Notes: generated by a model not told the origin, from the sequence alone. Shown: positions 8,009 through 15,391, numbered from the stretch's first letter. The stretch is DNA of 31,142 nucleotides from Bacillota bacterium (GCA_023394955.1 JAEWZY010000069.1:1-31142), one strand, 5' to 3'. Program-made: numbers and translations.

Positions 8009-8744
8009 CGGTTAAAAAATCCTTCCATTTATTCTGAAAATAATTACGGCTGTTACTGAAATAGTTATTGAGAATCCGCATATTCTGGCAACTGCCGTAT
8101 ACCCGGTGAATGACCTTGCTTTCGGGGCAATAGACCACTTTGTATCCATGAAAACGCGCGTTATAACAATAGTCGGTCTCTTCAAAATAATGAAAGTAGT
8201 TTTCGTCAAAGTAGCCAAGCTTGGGTAGGAGTTGGCGCTTGATTCCCATACAAGCCCCGCCGATGCTGATACAATCGGAATATTTATCATAACGTTGCGG
8301 CTCGTCAGGCTCCCCCCATCCTCTCAGGACCGGTTGGGCATTGGTCCCTACTACGCCTACTCCCACCAAATACCCTTCAGGATTGACCAATCGCGGACTT
8401 ACTACCGCCACTTCAGGCCGGGACTCCATAGTTTTAATCAAAGGCCGAAGCCAACCTGGAGTAACCTTGGTATCGCTGTTAAGCAAAAAAATGAACCGGC
8501 CGTTACCGTTTTTGATACCTTGGTTACAAGCCGGGCCATACCCCAGATTCTTTTGATTGTAAATTCCATTGACCCATCCGTATGATTTGAGCAGTTCACG
8601 GCTGCCATCGGTACTACAATTATCAACCACCCAGACTTTTAGTCCCTTATCCAGGGGAGTCTGTTCTTTGATGCTTTTTAAACAATCCGCCAAGTATTTG
8701 CGGGCATTGAAACTGACAACGATTAGATCCGCTAAATATTCCAA
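7959..8744 (-). CDS. GT2 glycosyltransferase, first gene of operon
   Basis: This 261-residue GT2 enzyme has ADLIVVSFNARKYL (5-18), VWVVDNCSTDGS (37-48), the loop NLGYGPACNQGI (66-77), and the acidic NSD (89-91) in FIFLLNSDTKVTPGW. Near residue 190 there is YFHYFEETDYCYNARFHGYKVVYCPES, the ED motif region of rhamnosyltransferase-like GT2 proteins. The start TTG at 8744 is preceded by AAGGGGGATTAGCG. It is the first gene of a minus-strand operon of three overlapping GT2 genes, which suggests a glycan built by successive transfers. A sigma-K-like promoter lies about 50 bases upstream. Confidence 0.82.
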   Translation of the reverse strand: MEYLADLIVVSFNARKYLADCLKSIKEQTPLDKGLKVWVVDNCSTDGSRELLKSYGWVNGIYNQKNLGYGPACNQGIKNGNGRFIFLLNSDTKVTPGWLRPLIKTMESRPEVAVVSPRLVNPEGYLVGVGVVGTNAQPVLRGWGEPDEPQRYDKYSDCISIGGACMGIKRQLLPKLGYFDENYFHYFEETDYCYNARFHGYKVVYCPESKVIHRVYGSCQNMRILNNYFSNSRNYFQNKWKDFLTDETVYGEALTGDVAGT

Positions 8745-8793
8745 CGCTAATCCCCCTTGGGGTTCCCTCTACGAAGGAATGCTCAGTATGGTG

Positions 8794-8821
8794 TATTTTA
8801 TGTTCGTTTAATGATGATAGT
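8794..8821 (-). promoter_or_regulatory. Candidate sigma-K-type promoter of the GT2 operon
   Basis: Read on the minus strand, AC (8821-8820) is followed after exactly 17 nt by CATAAAATA (8802-8794), matching AC-N17-CATANNNTA. Transcription would start near 8788, about 43 nt before the TTG at 8744. The same -10 and spacing recur upstream of the gene at 14119. Confidence 0.55.
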
Positions 8822-8895
8822 GATAGTAAATTAATTTAGACGGAGCAAGAACATTCAAAATAAATCTGTAACATGCGCACATAAAGTCAAAAGCA

Positions 8896-8908
8896 CATAT
8901 ATTATAAT
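8896..8908 (+). promoter_or_regulatory. Candidate promoter of the SPOCS operon
   Basis: CATATATTA (8896-8904) fits a sigma-K -10, with AC at 8879-8880 only 15 nt upstream, slightly short. TATAAT (8903-8908) overlaps it but lacks a -35 at 17 nt. Transcription from either would start near 8910-8915, just before the ribosome binding site at 8920. Confidence 0.4.
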
Positions 8909-8933
8909 AGCTAAAAACCGGAGGTTGACACCA

Positions 8934-8951
8934 GTGCGTTTTGGAGGTTAA
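8934..8951 (+). CDS. Possible five-codon leader ORF (MRFGG)
   Basis: GTG CGT TTT GGA GGT TAA follows its own ribosome binding site (GGAGGTTG, 8920-8927) at about 7 nt. Its GGA GGT codons double as the ribosome binding site of the next gene (GTG at 8957). It may couple or tune translation of the small membrane protein, or be a chance duplication of a Shine-Dalgarno sequence. Confidence 0.3.
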   Translation: MRFGG

Positions 8952-8956
8952 ACCAA

Positions 8957-9205
8957 GTGGGACTAATTTTTTTTCTAGGCTTGATGATCTATCTTCTAAT
9001 CTTACTCATTCTGATGATTTGGTTTTTGAAATACCACGGCAATGACGATCAATACCATCCGAAATCCATCGCGAATGATATGGACACTAAGAAAAGAGAC
9101 GAAGCGGGGTCTTCACTATCAAAACCAAATCAGATCTCAATGGACCTTAAGCAGTCAGGTGGTCAATCGGTATCCGAGAAAAGCGAGGTGTTGCCGGGAT
9201 ATTGA
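8957..9205 (+). CDS. Small single-pass membrane protein
   Basis: The 82-residue protein starts with one hydrophobic segment (about residues 3-25, GLIFFLGLMIYLLILLI and onward) and continues with a polar, charged, probably disordered tail rich in Lys, Asp, Ser and Gln. GTG at 8957 lies 7 nt after GGAGGTT. The signal is an anchor rather than a cleaved peptide, since no AxA site is obvious. Only 42 bases separate it from the SPOCS-repeat gene, with no terminator, so the two are probably co-transcribed. It could recruit coat proteins to the outer forespore membrane, which is inference from context. I recognise no family. Confidence 0.65.
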   Translation: MGLIFFLGLMIYLLILLILMIWFLKYHGNDDQYHPKSIANDMDTKKRDEAGSSLSKPNQISMDLKQSGGQSVSEKSEVLPGY

Positions 9206-9247
9206 AATCAGCCCAATGATTTAAAAATACTATGAGGAGGGAAATGT

Positions 9248-10507
9248 ATGGACCCTTTGATTCGCGCAGAAGTGGTTATCGGAGAAAATACTAAACAATT
9301 ATTGGTAGAGAGAAACGTCACCTTGGCGATTGCGGCGATTAAGATCCGGAATATCAACGCTACCATTCGCGATTTAACCACTGATGTGATTGCTGATAAA
9401 GTAGTCATCCAAGGGGTACTCCACAAACAAATCTTTTTTGTGGGAGAGGACAATATCGTCCATCATCAAGCAGAGGATATACCATTCAGCACCTTTGTAG
9501 ACGTTCCGGGAGCGGAGCCTGGAATGAACGTACAAGTAAGTCCGGTAATTGAGACGGTAATCTTTAATTTACTAACGCCGACCATAGTTCATCAAAAAGT
9601 GGTGATCGAGTTCTTTGTAAAGGTCACCGAGACTAGACAATTGAACTTGGTAACCGGTGATGGGCCATTGGTAAGGGTAGATCAAGTAGTGGGTGAAAAT
9701 ACCAAGCAAGAGTTGTTCGAGAATTTTATCAACTTGAACACGCCGGCAATTAAAATTGATGATATTACTGTGGTAGTCAGGGATATTACCACTCACGTGA
9801 TTGAAGACAAAGTAATTATTCAGGGCGTTATTCACAAACAGATCTTTTTCATTGGCGCTAACAATATCGAATACCATCAGGGAGAGGATATCGAATTTTC
9901 AACGTTTGTCGATATTCCCGGGGCTTCGCCAGGGATGGATGTGGTCGTTAACCCAACCGTCGAATTTGTCCACTTTGATCTGAGAGACTCTTGTACTTTA
10001 CTCCAAAAAGTAGTCATCGAGTTCTTCGCTAAAGTAACTGAAAGCATCCAGGTTAACATTCAACTAGGGCCGGGCGCTTTACTCAAACTGGAAACAGTCA
10101 CCGGCGAAAATACCAAGCAGATTCTGGTTGAGAATGTGTTTTGCCTACCGCTGCCGACCATTAAAATTAGGGAGATCATCGCCAGTATTCGCGATCTAAC
10201 CACCGAAGTGATTGAAGACAAAGTCATTATTCAAGGAATACTTCATAAACAAATCTTTTTCATTGCCAATGACAATCTCGAACACCATCAAGCCGAGGAT
10301 ATTCCGTTCAGTACTTTTGTCGATATCCCAGGCGCTACACCGGGCATGAATGTACGGGTCGACTCCCGCATCGAGACTATCCTCTTTGAGCTTGAGGACA
10401 GCAATACCTTACGGCAAAAAGTGGTAATTGAATTCTTCATCAAGGTTACTGAAACTCAACAACTATCGGTAGTAATTGTTGCTCCATACGGTCCTTATTA
10501 CTTCTAA
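9248..10507 (+). CDS. Triple DUF3794 (SPOCS) repeat spore protein
   Basis: The 419-residue protein is three tandem DUF3794/SPOCS domains with an exact period of 137 residues (4-140, 141-277, 278-419). Each copy carries GENTKQ near its start, then IRDLTT or its variant, a DKVIIQG strand, HKQIFF, the EDIPFSTFVDIPGA block, a PGM turn and QKVVIEFF. The same positions are conserved in all three. SPOCS domains occur in SipL, SpoVID-associated and other spore morphogenetic proteins, where they mediate protein-protein contacts at the coat. There is no LysM domain, signal peptide or membrane segment. ATG at 9248 follows GAGGAGGG; an ATG at 9244 is out of frame. The gene is followed by a strong terminator, so it closes the operon that starts with the small membrane protein. 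Confidence 0.88.
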   Translation: MDPLIRAEVVIGENTKQLLVERNVTLAIAAIKIRNINATIRDLTTDVIADKVVIQGVLHKQIFFVGEDNIVHHQAEDIPFSTFVDVPGAEPGMNVQVSPVIETVIFNLLTPTIVHQKVVIEFFVKVTETRQLNLVTGDGPLVRVDQVVGENTKQELFENFINLNTPAIKIDDITVVVRDITTHVIEDKVIIQGVIHKQIFFIGANNIEYHQGEDIEFSTFVDIPGASPGMDVVVNPTVEFVHFDLRDSCTLLQKVVIEFFAKVTESIQVNIQLGPGALLKLETVTGENTKQILVENVFCLPLPTIKIREIIASIRDLTTEVIEDKVIIQGILHKQIFFIANDNLEHHQAEDIPFSTFVDIPGATPGMNVRVDSRIETILFELEDSNTLRQKVVIEFFIKVTETQQLSVVIVAPYGPYYF

Positions 10508-10545
10508 ATTGATTCAAGCAATCATATCCGTCGGTGATCCCAAGG

Positions 10546-10590
10546 AAAACAGGTTGTAACTATGAACAACCTGTTTCTTTTTTTTTAGTA
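10546..10590 (+). terminator. Rho-independent terminator after the SPOCS gene
   Basis: AAACAGGTTGT (10547-10557) pairs perfectly with ACAACCTGTTT (10566-10576) around an 8-nt loop, followed by C and ten T. This is a strong plus-strand terminator separating the triple-SPOCS gene from the next transcription unit. Confidence 0.92.
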
Positions 10591-10591
10591 G

Positions 10592-10600
10592 CATAGCATA
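10592..10600 (+). promoter_or_regulatory. Candidate sigma-K-type -10 of the 678-residue protein gene
   Basis: CATAGCATA fits CATANNNTA. A start near 10606 would leave a short leader before TTTTAGGAG (about 10617-10624) and the ATG at 10633. The -35 position falls on the T run of the preceding terminator and has no AC, so the support is the -10 and its place. Confidence 0.35.
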
Positions 10601-10632
10601 TAAATGAGTGAGATTATTTTAGGAGCCGATCA

Positions 10633-12669
10633 ATGGTTAAAACTTTAACCAGTAAATTTAAAGTGGAAACCCTTTGGCCGGAATTGGTCAATAAGCGGAT
10701 TCACCAAATCGACAGCCATCTGAAGGAAATTCAATTTCTGAATCAGGGCGGTTCTTTGGTGGCAAAAGGCTCCTTCAAACGGCAAATTAAGTATCTGGAT
10801 TCCGACGGGAAATTTCGAAAAACCGAAGATAAACTTCAATTTGAAGTGATTATGGGCGCCGAGTTTCCGGAACCCTTGCCTTTTTTTACTCCGGAGCTCA
10901 AGACCGATTATTTTATTTTTCAGCCGCGCCGTTTGGGTGAAAATCAAGCCCTTTTGGAACAAGGTTTTACCTTGAGTATTCATGAATTTGACACAGCCGG
11001 CCAAGAGTCGCGCCCGTTCACAATTCTAACTGATGTAGTGACCGCTAAGGGAAAAGGAGAGATAGTTTGCAGCCTGCCGCTAAAGCTTAAGCGGGGTTCC
11101 CGTCCTAAAAAATTCAATGGTATAGCTGTTTTTGATCGGGCTAAACCACCAGTGGTCACCGGAAGGATTTCCGGTGTCGTTATCTATCGCAATTCCCATA
11201 ATATTCTTAAAGAACACGAAGTGAATTCATCCTTTAGTTTTTTAATTAACCCGGACCAAAAGATTGCCGAGGGTGATTTAATGATAAGCGGTTCGATTAC
11301 TACCTTTGATTGGGTTTCGCCAACCTACGGACAAGACTGGAAAATGGAACTGAAATTGAATTATGGTTGGGAATTAGTAACTCGCAAGGAATTGACTGTT
11401 TTGGGGGGAGTGGGTGATGACGTTGATTCCGACTCCAGGATTAAAGCTGATGTTTTCTTGAAGCAAGAGCAGTTCCAGTTCCCGCAGGTTTTTAAAGTGG
11501 AAGGCAGGATTGAAGACTGGCCTTTGGAGGTGGAGTCCGAAATAAAACGATTCAATTGGAAACGGGTTGGTTTAGCCTTGTCAATCAGCGCTTTGCTTTC
11601 TTTTGAATTATATCTGCCGGACCCATCCGGGATTGAAAGATTTCAAACCTTTGAGTTTCATATTGATGAATTGGTGGAGAATTTTTTTGAAAATTATCGA
11701 GACTTGCTGAATCTGACACTTGATTGCGAACCCAATCTGGATGTTCCCAAAATAATTAACGGTCACTCGGTTTTTTTAATTGAAACGGTACTTAATGTTA
11801 CTGTTAAAATGTATCAATCCCGAATCATTTCACTAACCAGCGCTAACGCTGGAACCGAAATTATCAGTTTGGCGCCTGCGGCTGAAAATAATTTCCCATT
11901 GTTTAGTGAAACTGAGTTTAATCTCTCTCATCCGCCTTGGAAAATAATGAAGGTTCGTAACGAGTTATCCCAAATCAGTTCCTCTATAAAAAAGGGATGG
12001 CTAAATCTTTATGGAGTATCGGAAGTGGTAGTCGCTTATCTGGATCGGTTTGGCCAATATCGGGAAGAAATCTTTAACCTTGATTTTAATAAAAATTATT
12101 ATTGGGAAGCAGTTAATGATGATCAAACTTATCAAATCCATCTCAGCCCAAGACTGGAATATGATTCATTTAAAAGTGAAGCTGACCGTCTCAGCTATAA
12201 ATATTTATGGCATTTTTCCGGAGCCGCTTTTATTAAACGCCGGATCCTGGCAGCTGTATCAACAGTGAAGCAAAGCCCAGGTTTTACAGTGGGTTCCCAA
12301 CTAAAACCAGACCCTCCTTTTGAAGAATTCATCATTAAAGGCGAGGTCCAACTGGAGTTCGGCAACCCAAGAGAGATTGAGACCAGCCGGGCTCTGATTG
12401 CCGAATTTAATTGGCGAAACGCTTTGAATGCGATTTTGATCGAGGGAAAAATCAACAGTGAGATTGAATATTGGGATAGCGAAGGCTTTTTAAGAAGAGA
12501 AAAGCTGGGATTTCCCTTTTGGACCTTTTTAAATCAACCGCGGTTGGCGGAGGGGGAGCCGATTTTGGTTCCGAGATTGCGCCGTTTCAGTTACATTCCT
12601 TTGAACCCTTGGCCTTGGAGGAAGGGAGCAGTCCGTTACGAGGTGGACATAGAAATAAGTCGAGAATGA
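10633..12669 (+). CDS. Large repeat protein with SPOCS-like modules
   Basis: I do not recognise this 678-residue protein as a named family. It shows a recurring pattern of G-x5-I-x-Y-x-D-x2-G-x-R followed by hydrophobic strands. Clear copies are GSFKRQIKYLDSDGKFRK (46-63), YGVSEVVVAYLDRFGQYR (460-477) and EGKINSEIEYWDSEGFLR (604-621), with weaker copies near 178-205 and 318-345. The spacing of about 132-145 residues is close to the 137-residue SPOCS repeat of the gene before it. The pattern echoes the DUF3794 core (IIQG, HKQIFF, acidic turn, PFSTFV). I infer about five diverged SPOCS-like beta modules in a soluble coat-scaffold protein. There is no signal peptide or membrane segment. ATG at 10633 follows AGGAG. 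A GT4 gene follows after 10 bases and is probably co-transcribed. Confidence 0.7.
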   Translation: MVKTLTSKFKVETLWPELVNKRIHQIDSHLKEIQFLNQGGSLVAKGSFKRQIKYLDSDGKFRKTEDKLQFEVIMGAEFPEPLPFFTPELKTDYFIFQPRRLGENQALLEQGFTLSIHEFDTAGQESRPFTILTDVVTAKGKGEIVCSLPLKLKRGSRPKKFNGIAVFDRAKPPVVTGRISGVVIYRNSHNILKEHEVNSSFSFLINPDQKIAEGDLMISGSITTFDWVSPTYGQDWKMELKLNYGWELVTRKELTVLGGVGDDVDSDSRIKADVFLKQEQFQFPQVFKVEGRIEDWPLEVESEIKRFNWKRVGLALSISALLSFELYLPDPSGIERFQTFEFHIDELVENFFENYRDLLNLTLDCEPNLDVPKIINGHSVFLIETVLNVTVKMYQSRIISLTSANAGTEIISLAPAAENNFPLFSETEFNLSHPPWKIMKVRNELSQISSSIKKGWLNLYGVSEVVVAYLDRFGQYREEIFNLDFNKNYYWEAVNDDQTYQIHLSPRLEYDSFKSEADRLSYKYLWHFSGAAFIKRRILAAVSTVKQSPGFTVGSQLKPDPPFEEFIIKGEVQLEFGNPREIETSRALIAEFNWRNALNAILIEGKINSEIEYWDSEGFLRREKLGFPFWTFLNQPRLAEGEPILVPRLRRFSYIPLNPWPWRKGAVRYEVDIEISRE

Positions 12670-12679
12670 AGGTGTTTAA

Positions 12680-13678
12680 GTGAGAGTTTTATTACAGAAT
12701 CGAATGAATTTTCTAAAATCAGTCGCCGGGGATAGTATTCAACTTACCAAAACCAAAGAGTATTTAGAAAAGCTGGATCTTGAAATTAAGATTAGTTCCG
12801 AAACTGATCTTGATTTAGAATCCTATGATCTCATCCATCTCTTTAACATTATGCCGGTGGAAGATACCTTCCGGCAGTTTCAAAACGTCAGGCGTTTTCG
12901 TAAGAGGTTTGTTTTATCCACTATTTACTGGGACCCGACCGAATTTTTGACTGTCAGCGGTCAAAATCGGACTTTTGGGGAATGGTGGGAGAGGACAATG
13001 CCCCTTCGTCGGCAAGTCTTAAAAAAAGCGGCGTTGATTTTACCCAATTCAGAAATGGAAAGGGATCTTCTTAAAAAAAATTTCGGAGAGCTACCTCCGG
13101 CGCTAATCATACCTAACGCGGCTGATCCTCTGTTTTCCCTCGCTAAGCCAGATCATTTCCTTCAAAAGTATCGTTTAAAAGACTTTTTACTGTCGGTAGG
13201 ACGAATCTGCCGGCGTAAAAATCAATTGATGTTGATCCGGGCCGCGCGGGAACTCAAACTACCGTTGGTATTGATCGGCCCGATTAACGACGGCCTTTAT
13301 TACCGCGAGTGCCGCCGCGAAGCGGCAGGTAATAAAGTTGTCTTCATCGATTCTTTAGCGCCGTTGGAATTGGGATCGGCTTATGCTGCCGCTAGGGTTC
13401 ACGCGCTAGTTAGCTGGTACGACACTCCCGGCTTGGTTTCCCTAGAAGCGGCTTTGGCCGGATGTAAAATCGTCACTACCGATCGGGGTTGCTCCAGGGA
13501 ATACTTTGGCGAGCTAGCGCACTATTGTGATCCGGGAAAAATTGAAGATATCTGTAAAGCGATCCGAGATGCTTGGAATTGCCCGAAAGATCAACGCCTC
13601 AAGGAACTGGTATTTAACAATTATACTTGGGAAAAGGCTGCCTTAAAAACATTCCAGGCATACCAAGCTCTGTTCTGA
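12680..13678 (+). CDS. GT4-like glycosyltransferase
   Basis: This 332-residue GT-B protein has ILPNSEMERDLL (120-131), the linker IIPNAAD (143-149), LLSVGRICRRKNQLMLI (170-186) with the expected Arg175 and Lys180, and SWYDTPGLVSLEAALAG (245-261), where Glu256 is the second glutamate of the family motif. The first glutamate of E-x7-E is replaced by Thr/Pro-type sequence (DTPG), so activity or donor choice may differ from classical members. The N-terminal half is short, with DLIHLFN at 50-56. GTG at 12680 follows AAGGTG and is only 10 bases after the stop of the SPOCS-like gene, which suggests that the two products act together, for example glycosylating the coat scaffold. It converges on the minus-strand orphan gene 18 bases later. 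Confidence 0.78.
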   Translation: MRVLLQNRMNFLKSVAGDSIQLTKTKEYLEKLDLEIKISSETDLDLESYDLIHLFNIMPVEDTFRQFQNVRRFRKRFVLSTIYWDPTEFLTVSGQNRTFGEWWERTMPLRRQVLKKAALILPNSEMERDLLKKNFGELPPALIIPNAADPLFSLAKPDHFLQKYRLKDFLLSVGRICRRKNQLMLIRAARELKLPLVLIGPINDGLYYRECRREAAGNKVVFIDSLAPLELGSAYAAARVHALVSWYDTPGLVSLEAALAGCKIVTTDRGCSREYFGELAHYCDPGKIEDICKAIRDAWNCPKDQRLKELVFNNYTWEKAALKTFQAYQALF

Positions 13679-13696
13679 GCGCCAAATACTTTATGA

Positions 13697-14119
13697 TCAA
13701 ACGGAATCAGCGTTAAATAAGGAATATCGCGCGATTCTTTCGGCAGAGTCGCTGTCATAAAGCTCAAAAAATAATTTTTTCTTATAAAAATACCTTTTGG
13801 GAATATAGAAGAAATGATAATGGTTAACCAGGGCTTTCCCCACCATAGTTACGAAAAAGCCGCGATATTTAACCTCTTCCACCAGGCAATTTAATCCTAA
13901 TAATGGAAGTGAATCTTTTGGCCGGAGGTTGGGGATCTCCAAACCAAATTCCCGGTTGAGTTGGGCCCGGCATTTCTGAAGTTCGCCTTCGGCGATTAAG
14001 AGCGGAGCGCTTACTTTAGTGTGGGGTTTTACTAATTCACCATTGGATATTGTAGTGATCGGCAACGGAATATATTGTACCGCTGGAAATGGATAAATAA
14101 TTGAACTTCCGAAACTCAA
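13697..14119 (-). CDS. Orphan 140-residue protein, probably sporulation-expressed
   Basis: No family is recognised. The protein has a proline-rich N-terminus (YPFPAVQYIPLPITTIS), a central IAEGELQKCRAQLNREFGLEIPNL segment that looks helical, and an aromatic, basic stretch FFYIPKRYFYKKK near residues 103-115. There is no membrane segment. TTG at 14119 was chosen because GGAGGTG (14128-14134 on the plus numbering) lies 8 nt upstream. A close match to a sigma-K promoter lies just upstream (14152-14179), giving a leader of about 27 nt. Placement beside coat genes and that promoter suggest a late mother-cell coat or crust component; this is inference. The 5' side is bounded by the terminator of the sigma operon. 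Confidence 0.6.
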   Translation of the reverse strand: MSFGSSIIYPFPAVQYIPLPITTISNGELVKPHTKVSAPLLIAEGELQKCRAQLNREFGLEIPNLRPKDSLPLLGLNCLVEEVKYRGFFVTMVGKALVNHYHFFYIPKRYFYKKKLFFELYDSDSAERIARYSLFNADSV

Positions 14120-14151
14120 AATCAGGACACCTCCGATCTGTTCTGGCAGGA

Positions 14152-14179
14152 TATTTTATGAAGGAAGATAGGATTTAGT
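14152..14179 (-). promoter_or_regulatory. Candidate sigma-K-type promoter of the orphan gene
   Basis: On the minus strand AC (14179-14178) is followed after 17 nt by CATAAAATA (14160-14152). Both the -10 sequence and the spacing are identical to the promoter candidate of the GT2 operon at 8794-8821. Transcription would start near 14146. Confidence 0.6.
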
Positions 14180-14185
14180 CACAAT

Positions 14186-14227
14186 AAAAAACACCGTTAT
14201 ATTTTCAGCGCCTGAAAATATAACGGT
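14186..14227 (-). terminator. Terminator of the sigma/anti-sigma operon
   Basis: A perfect 16-bp stem (14193-14208 with 14212-14227, ACCGTTATATTTTCAG and its complement) closes a 3-nt loop. Read on the minus strand, it is followed by GTTTTTTATT. It lies 47 bases after the anti-sigma stop. The plus-strand side has no T run. Confidence 0.88.
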
Positions 14228-14273
14228 AAAAAGGGGCCATCGAAGGGGGAACGCTTAATTTTATGGCGAGTAA

Positions 14274-14789
14274 TTATGGTAAAAACGATGAAGCTTGATA
14301 AACTGTAACAGGTTCATCCAGGGAAAGATTTTGGTCAACCGAATCAATCCCATCATCAATTAAGGTTGATATTTCAGCTTGATTAACGGTTACCGAATTG
14401 GAAGAGGGCGTGAGTCCAACCGGTTGAGGTGTTCGGGCCAGTTTGCCGGGGGAAGGGCTATTCGGAAAAAGGGCGACTGTGGAAAAGAAAAACATAGTGA
14501 CACAGCCGGTAACTAACCCTAGCCGACCCAGCATCAAAAAGTGATTAGTTTCCTGAAAAAATGAATGTTCCGCTTCAGCCACTCGAAGTCTGAAACCTGC
14601 CATAAGATCGTAGTTACAGTCCTCTTGGTTGAGGTTATTGAGACAGGTTTTTAATTTTAGGATGTTTTGATATTCCGAATGACATTCCTGGCAAAAGAAA
14701 AGGTGGCGCCGGAAGTTTCGTTTTTCTTCGGCGGCAAGTTCATCATCGATAAAGGCTGAAATTAAGTTCTGAACATGATTACAATTCAT
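14274..14789 (-). CDS. Zinc-binding transmembrane anti-sigma factor
   Basis: The 171-residue protein begins MNCNHVQNLISAFIDDEL and has the anti-sigma zinc motif H-x3-C-x2-C (H29, C33, C36), with C3 as a likely extra ligand, the standard zf-HC2/ZAS arrangement that grips an ECF sigma factor in the cytoplasm. One transmembrane helix spans about 88-108 (LGRLGLVTGCVTMFFFSTVAL), followed by a short extracytoplasmic tail of about 60 polar residues without a recognisable sensor domain. Its start overlaps the stop of the sigma gene by four bases (ATGA), so production is coupled. It should hold the sigma factor at the membrane until an envelope signal arrives. The nearby HtrA protease is a possible partner, though not demonstrated. 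Confidence 0.88.
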   Translation of the reverse strand: MNCNHVQNLISAFIDDELAAEEKRNFRRHLFFCQECHSEYQNILKLKTCLNNLNQEDCNYDLMAGFRLRVAEAEHSFFQETNHFLMLGRLGLVTGCVTMFFFSTVALFPNSPSPGKLARTPQPVGLTPSSNSVTVNQAEISTLIDDGIDSVDQNLSLDEPVTVYQASSFLP

Positions 14790-15391
14790 TTGGATTCTAC
14801 CTCCACTCCTTGAAGATAGGGGAGTAAGATCCGGCGCAAAATTTTACGGCCCCGGTGAATCCTAGAACGGACTGTTCCGATGGAAACACGTAAAATTTGA
14901 GCGATCTCCTCATAGGATAATCCTTGAACATCGCAAAGAATCACGGCTGAACGGTATTCGACGGGCAGTTCTTTTAAGCCTTGTTGAATTTGGCTTCCTA
15001 ATTCGCCTCGGACGGCCTCATCTTCAGGAATTGAAGATCGATCGGGAATCTCCGTTGGTTTATCATTTTCAAGATAAGGGTGGGGCTCATCGATGGAAGA
15101 GAGCAACGGACGATTCCTTTTTTTACGGTAATGGTCGATCCATAAATTATGGATAATCTGATATAACCAACGATCAAAAGCGGTTCCCGCCTCAAACCGG
15201 GCGAATGATTTATATGCCCGGTATAATCCTTCTTGAAGCAGATCTTGAGCTTCATGATGATTGCCGCAGAGGCGGTAGGCAAATTGATACAACGGTTTTT
15301 CATAAGTTTTTACAAGAGACTCAAACAACTCTATCCGATTGGTAGTCGCCTGGGTCTGAGAAAGTGTTTGAACCGAAGATGTTAAAGCCAA
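14786..15391 (-). CDS. ECF RNA polymerase sigma factor (SigW/SigM-like)
   Basis: The 201-residue protein has only regions 2 and 4. Region 2 (about 28-94) includes LYQFAYRLCGNHHEAQDLLQEGLYRAY and FDRWLYQIIHNLWIDHYRKK. Region 4 (about 137-190) includes LPVEYRSAVILCDVQGLSYEEIAQIL and the helix-turn-helix SIGTVRSRIHRGR. An acidic, proline-containing linker (100-130) joins them. TTG at 15391 is 7 nt after GAGGG. It is the first gene of a two-gene operon with its anti-sigma factor. The promoter seen upstream is of the extended -10 housekeeping type, and I see no AAC-type ECF promoter. The target genes cannot be deduced here. Confidence 0.9.
   Translation of the reverse strand: MALTSSVQTLSQTQATTNRIELFESLVKTYEKPLYQFAYRLCGNHHEAQDLLQEGLYRAYKSFARFEAGTAFDRWLYQIIHNLWIDHYRKKRNRPLLSSIDEPHPYLENDKPTEIPDRSSIPEDEAVRGELGSQIQQGLKELPVEYRSAVILCDVQGLSYEEIAQILRVSIGTVRSRIHRGRKILRRILLPYLQGVEVESK

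Noticed and set aside
8232..8585. 117-codon plus-strand frame opposite the GT2 genes
   Set aside because: It lies wholly inside a well-supported glycosyltransferase gene on the other strand, lacks a ribosome binding site and resembles no protein family.
8925..8930. TTGACA as a -35 box upstream of the small membrane protein
   Set aside because: It overlaps the ribosome binding site GGAGGTTG and has no -10 at 16-18 nt.
14193..14227. Perfect 16-bp inverted repeat as a mobile-element end or operator
   Set aside because: The 3-nt loop, minus-strand T run and position just after the anti-sigma stop make a terminator the simple explanation; no transposase or target duplication is seen.
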